Part shown: positions 32,012 to 33,689 of the stretch, piece after piece
Layout: every line of letters starts with the position of its first letter
Position numbering within the stretch: position 1 is the first letter of the stretch
NCBI GenBank assembly: GCA_964402925.1
Contig: CAYOED010000036.1
Span: 1-33,689, forward strand
Direction: 5' to 3'
Source: Suilimivivens sp964402925
GTDB taxonomy: Bacteria; Bacillota; Clostridia; Lachnospirales; Lachnospiraceae
Length of the DNA stretch: 33,689 nt
Notes under the pieces: model-generated
Seen by the model: the letters and a program-made list of their open reading frames with translations, nothing else
Database searches by the model: none
Told to the model about the DNA's origin: nothing
Made by a program: the position numbers and the translations under genes

Positions 32012-33689
32012 TCATCTGCTTACCTGTCCAAACAGCGTAAAATTGGTTCTGTCAAGATGCCATGTAATATTTGCATGAAACCTCTGTACATGCCTTTCTC
32101 CGCGAATTGTTTCATACTCAAAAATAATGTCCGTTTTGCAACTTCTATCCGGATTGTTAAAGTTCAAAATCAAATAAAGCTCATCATTCGGTCTTAAATA
32201 GTCAATTGGCAAATACACATATGAAAAATTCTCAATCTTCATCTTCAGATATATCGCCGGACCAATCCCAATATTCTTTATATGTAAATATGCAACTCCA
32301 TTTCGAACCAACTTAATTTTATCATCGCGTATTGTATTAAAATCAAATGTTCTTCAAATCGAAAAATCTCTTTTCTTATCTGTATCCTTGATGTATTCAA
32401 AAGCGTAAGCACTTCCAGTTGGCTGCTTTTCTTTTTCAACCGTTAAGTATGGCAAGACAGATGCGTCCAATGCTTTTTCATTACTTTTCTTCATAAATGC
32501 AATAGAAATTAAAACCGATAGCATCGCTCCTTCTGCTCCTATGATACTACCAATCATACTAATATTTTGCTCAGTATTTGGAATTTTGAAAATAAAATAG
32601 ATACAGACTAAAAATACTGAAATACATATCCCAACTATGATTTCAACATTATTTTTAATAAACTCTTTTACTTTTTTTCTAAAACCATCTCGAATTGCTC
32701 TTCGTAATTCCTTCCACATTTTTTTATTATCAATTGCTTCGACAAACTCAGGATCATTTGCAGCATTCATCATAGCTTCATATTCTAATTGTCGAATGGT
32801 TTTCCCATTAATTACACCTTCTCCGTCTTCGTTATATACCATATTTTCAGGAATAGCATGCTCCTTTTCTCCTTCAATATTTTCTTCCGTCTCATCCTCC
32901 TTCAGCTCCTTATTCATACTCACTATTTTACTAATAAAATATGGTATTAAAATTATGGTTCCAGAAAACTCATATACTTTTTTTGTTATCTCTTCGTACT
33001 CACCATATTGAATAATCAGGAAAACAGTCGCATAGCTAAACAGCCCTGCTATTTGTGCAAACAAATACATCCATTCATTGTTTTTGTGCCTGTTCCATAA
33101 ATTTTTAGCATACTTATGCAGTACTCTTATCGGATCAAAAATTGACACAATAACAATCGTGAATGTCATCCTAGTAAAAATCATTGCAAGTAGGTATATT
33201 TCTCTGCATATGTCAAGCATCAACAGTGGAATGGTCATAAATATTTTATATACAGCACTTTTTCCATTATTCTCTCTCCATAATCTAAAACTTCTTAGCC
33301 CTACATACTTCTCTCCCCGTTGCCACAAATCATATATCCTATTCACTATATTCTTTATTTTCCCGCCTCTAAAATCAAATTTGGATGCCACATTTCTCCC
33401 AACTTTCCATAAATAGTATAGAAGAATATACAATCCTCCAAGTGCAAACAAAATATTAAAATAGTACCACAAGAGAAGCATTCCAACCTTTACTACCTCC
33501 CCATATGTTGACGTTATTTTCTCTAGTATGCCACCTCCTGATTCTACTGAACTCACTACAAGCAACATAAACCACCAACCCATATATGTATATACAAAAT
33601 CTTTAATATCAGAAAATGAAAATTCTCTTTTTTCTGGGCTCTTCAGGGATAATGGTGGGTGAAAAACACCCACAACCCCAGTGTTTATG
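32012..33689 (-). pseudogene. membrane protein split by one in-frame TGA; 5' end outside window
   Basis: Two adjacent frames, 32,354-33,673 and 32,012-32,311, are in the same reading frame and separated only by a TGA at 32,354-32,356 plus 14 open codons. After the stop the sequence continues as RTFDFNTIRDDKIKLVRNGV, a normal-looking continuation. The product would have about six membrane segments (for example MLLLWYYFNILFALGG, WMYLFAQIAGLFSYATVFL and VGICISVFLVCIYFIF) and a soluble C-terminal domain. The frame is open to the window edge, so the start is unknown; GTG at 33,673 is possible. It is either a recent nonsense mutation (CGA to TGA would do it) or a sequencing error. I do not recognise the family. 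Confidence 0.8.

Noticed and set aside
1..33689. CRISPR array or CRISPR-associated (CAST) system with the Tn7 genes
   Set aside because: No regularly spaced repeat with unique spacers and no cas gene was found; the palindromes are too long and far apart.

Overview
The window is low-GC DNA from a spore-forming member of the Clostridia, most likely Lachnospiraceae. This rests on AT-rich intergenic DNA, Clostridia-like proteins, a spoIIID gene beside guaA, and purine-rich ribosome binding sites of the AAGGAGG type.

Two parts are visible. (1) The chromosome lies at the right (about 29,030-33,689, all minus strand): guaA, spoIIID, a HEPN/MNT nucleotidyltransferase toxin-antitoxin pair, and a membrane-protein gene split by one in-frame TGA. 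(2) A Tn7-like transposon of about 28.8 kb occupies roughly 198-29,002, beside the 3' end of guaA. Its transposition operon (tnsA-tnsB-tnsC-tniQ, minus strand, 28,500 to 23,471) is next to guaA, as Tn7 places tnsABCD beside its attachment gene. A perfect 143-bp direct repeat (56-198 = 28,886-29,028) brackets the element. One copy reaches to within 6 bp of the guaA stop. The other is at the far left, which suggests that an older, related element occupied the same site.

The cargo, left to right, is as follows. A minus-strand pair encodes a HEPN-motif protein and a PD-(D/E)xK nuclease (269-2460), a candidate defence module. A plus-strand operon of three winged-helix-like proteins and a RuvC-like resolvase follows (3422-6738). 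Then come two secreted lipoproteins and a small XRE regulator with duplicated promoters (6856-9347). A plasmid-like DNA-metabolism block (10,316-22,521) holds two paralogous SF2 helicases, a CHC2/Toprim primase, SSB, RadC, a J-domain protein, a DUF262 protein and a DUF5688-like protein. No relaxase, conjugation gene, tyrosine or serine integrase, or CRISPR array was seen.

The most unusual feature is a family of long imperfect palindromes (inner arms about 135-140 bp apart; outer arms reaching about 370 bp in the best copy) in intergenic gaps of the element at about 2860-3000, 9883-10,250, 13,118-13,535, 19,520-19,658 and 23,136-23,463, with a half copy at 18,190-18,290. Several carry the outer motif CCWGTAAAATCRAT. 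The best copy, just upstream of the larger helicase, is symmetric about base 10,067 through at least five nested arm pairs. These may be replication origins, long-hairpin RNAs or MITE-like passengers. Together with the helicase/primase/SSB/RuvC genes they suggest a Tn7-like transposon that carries, or has become, a replicating element.
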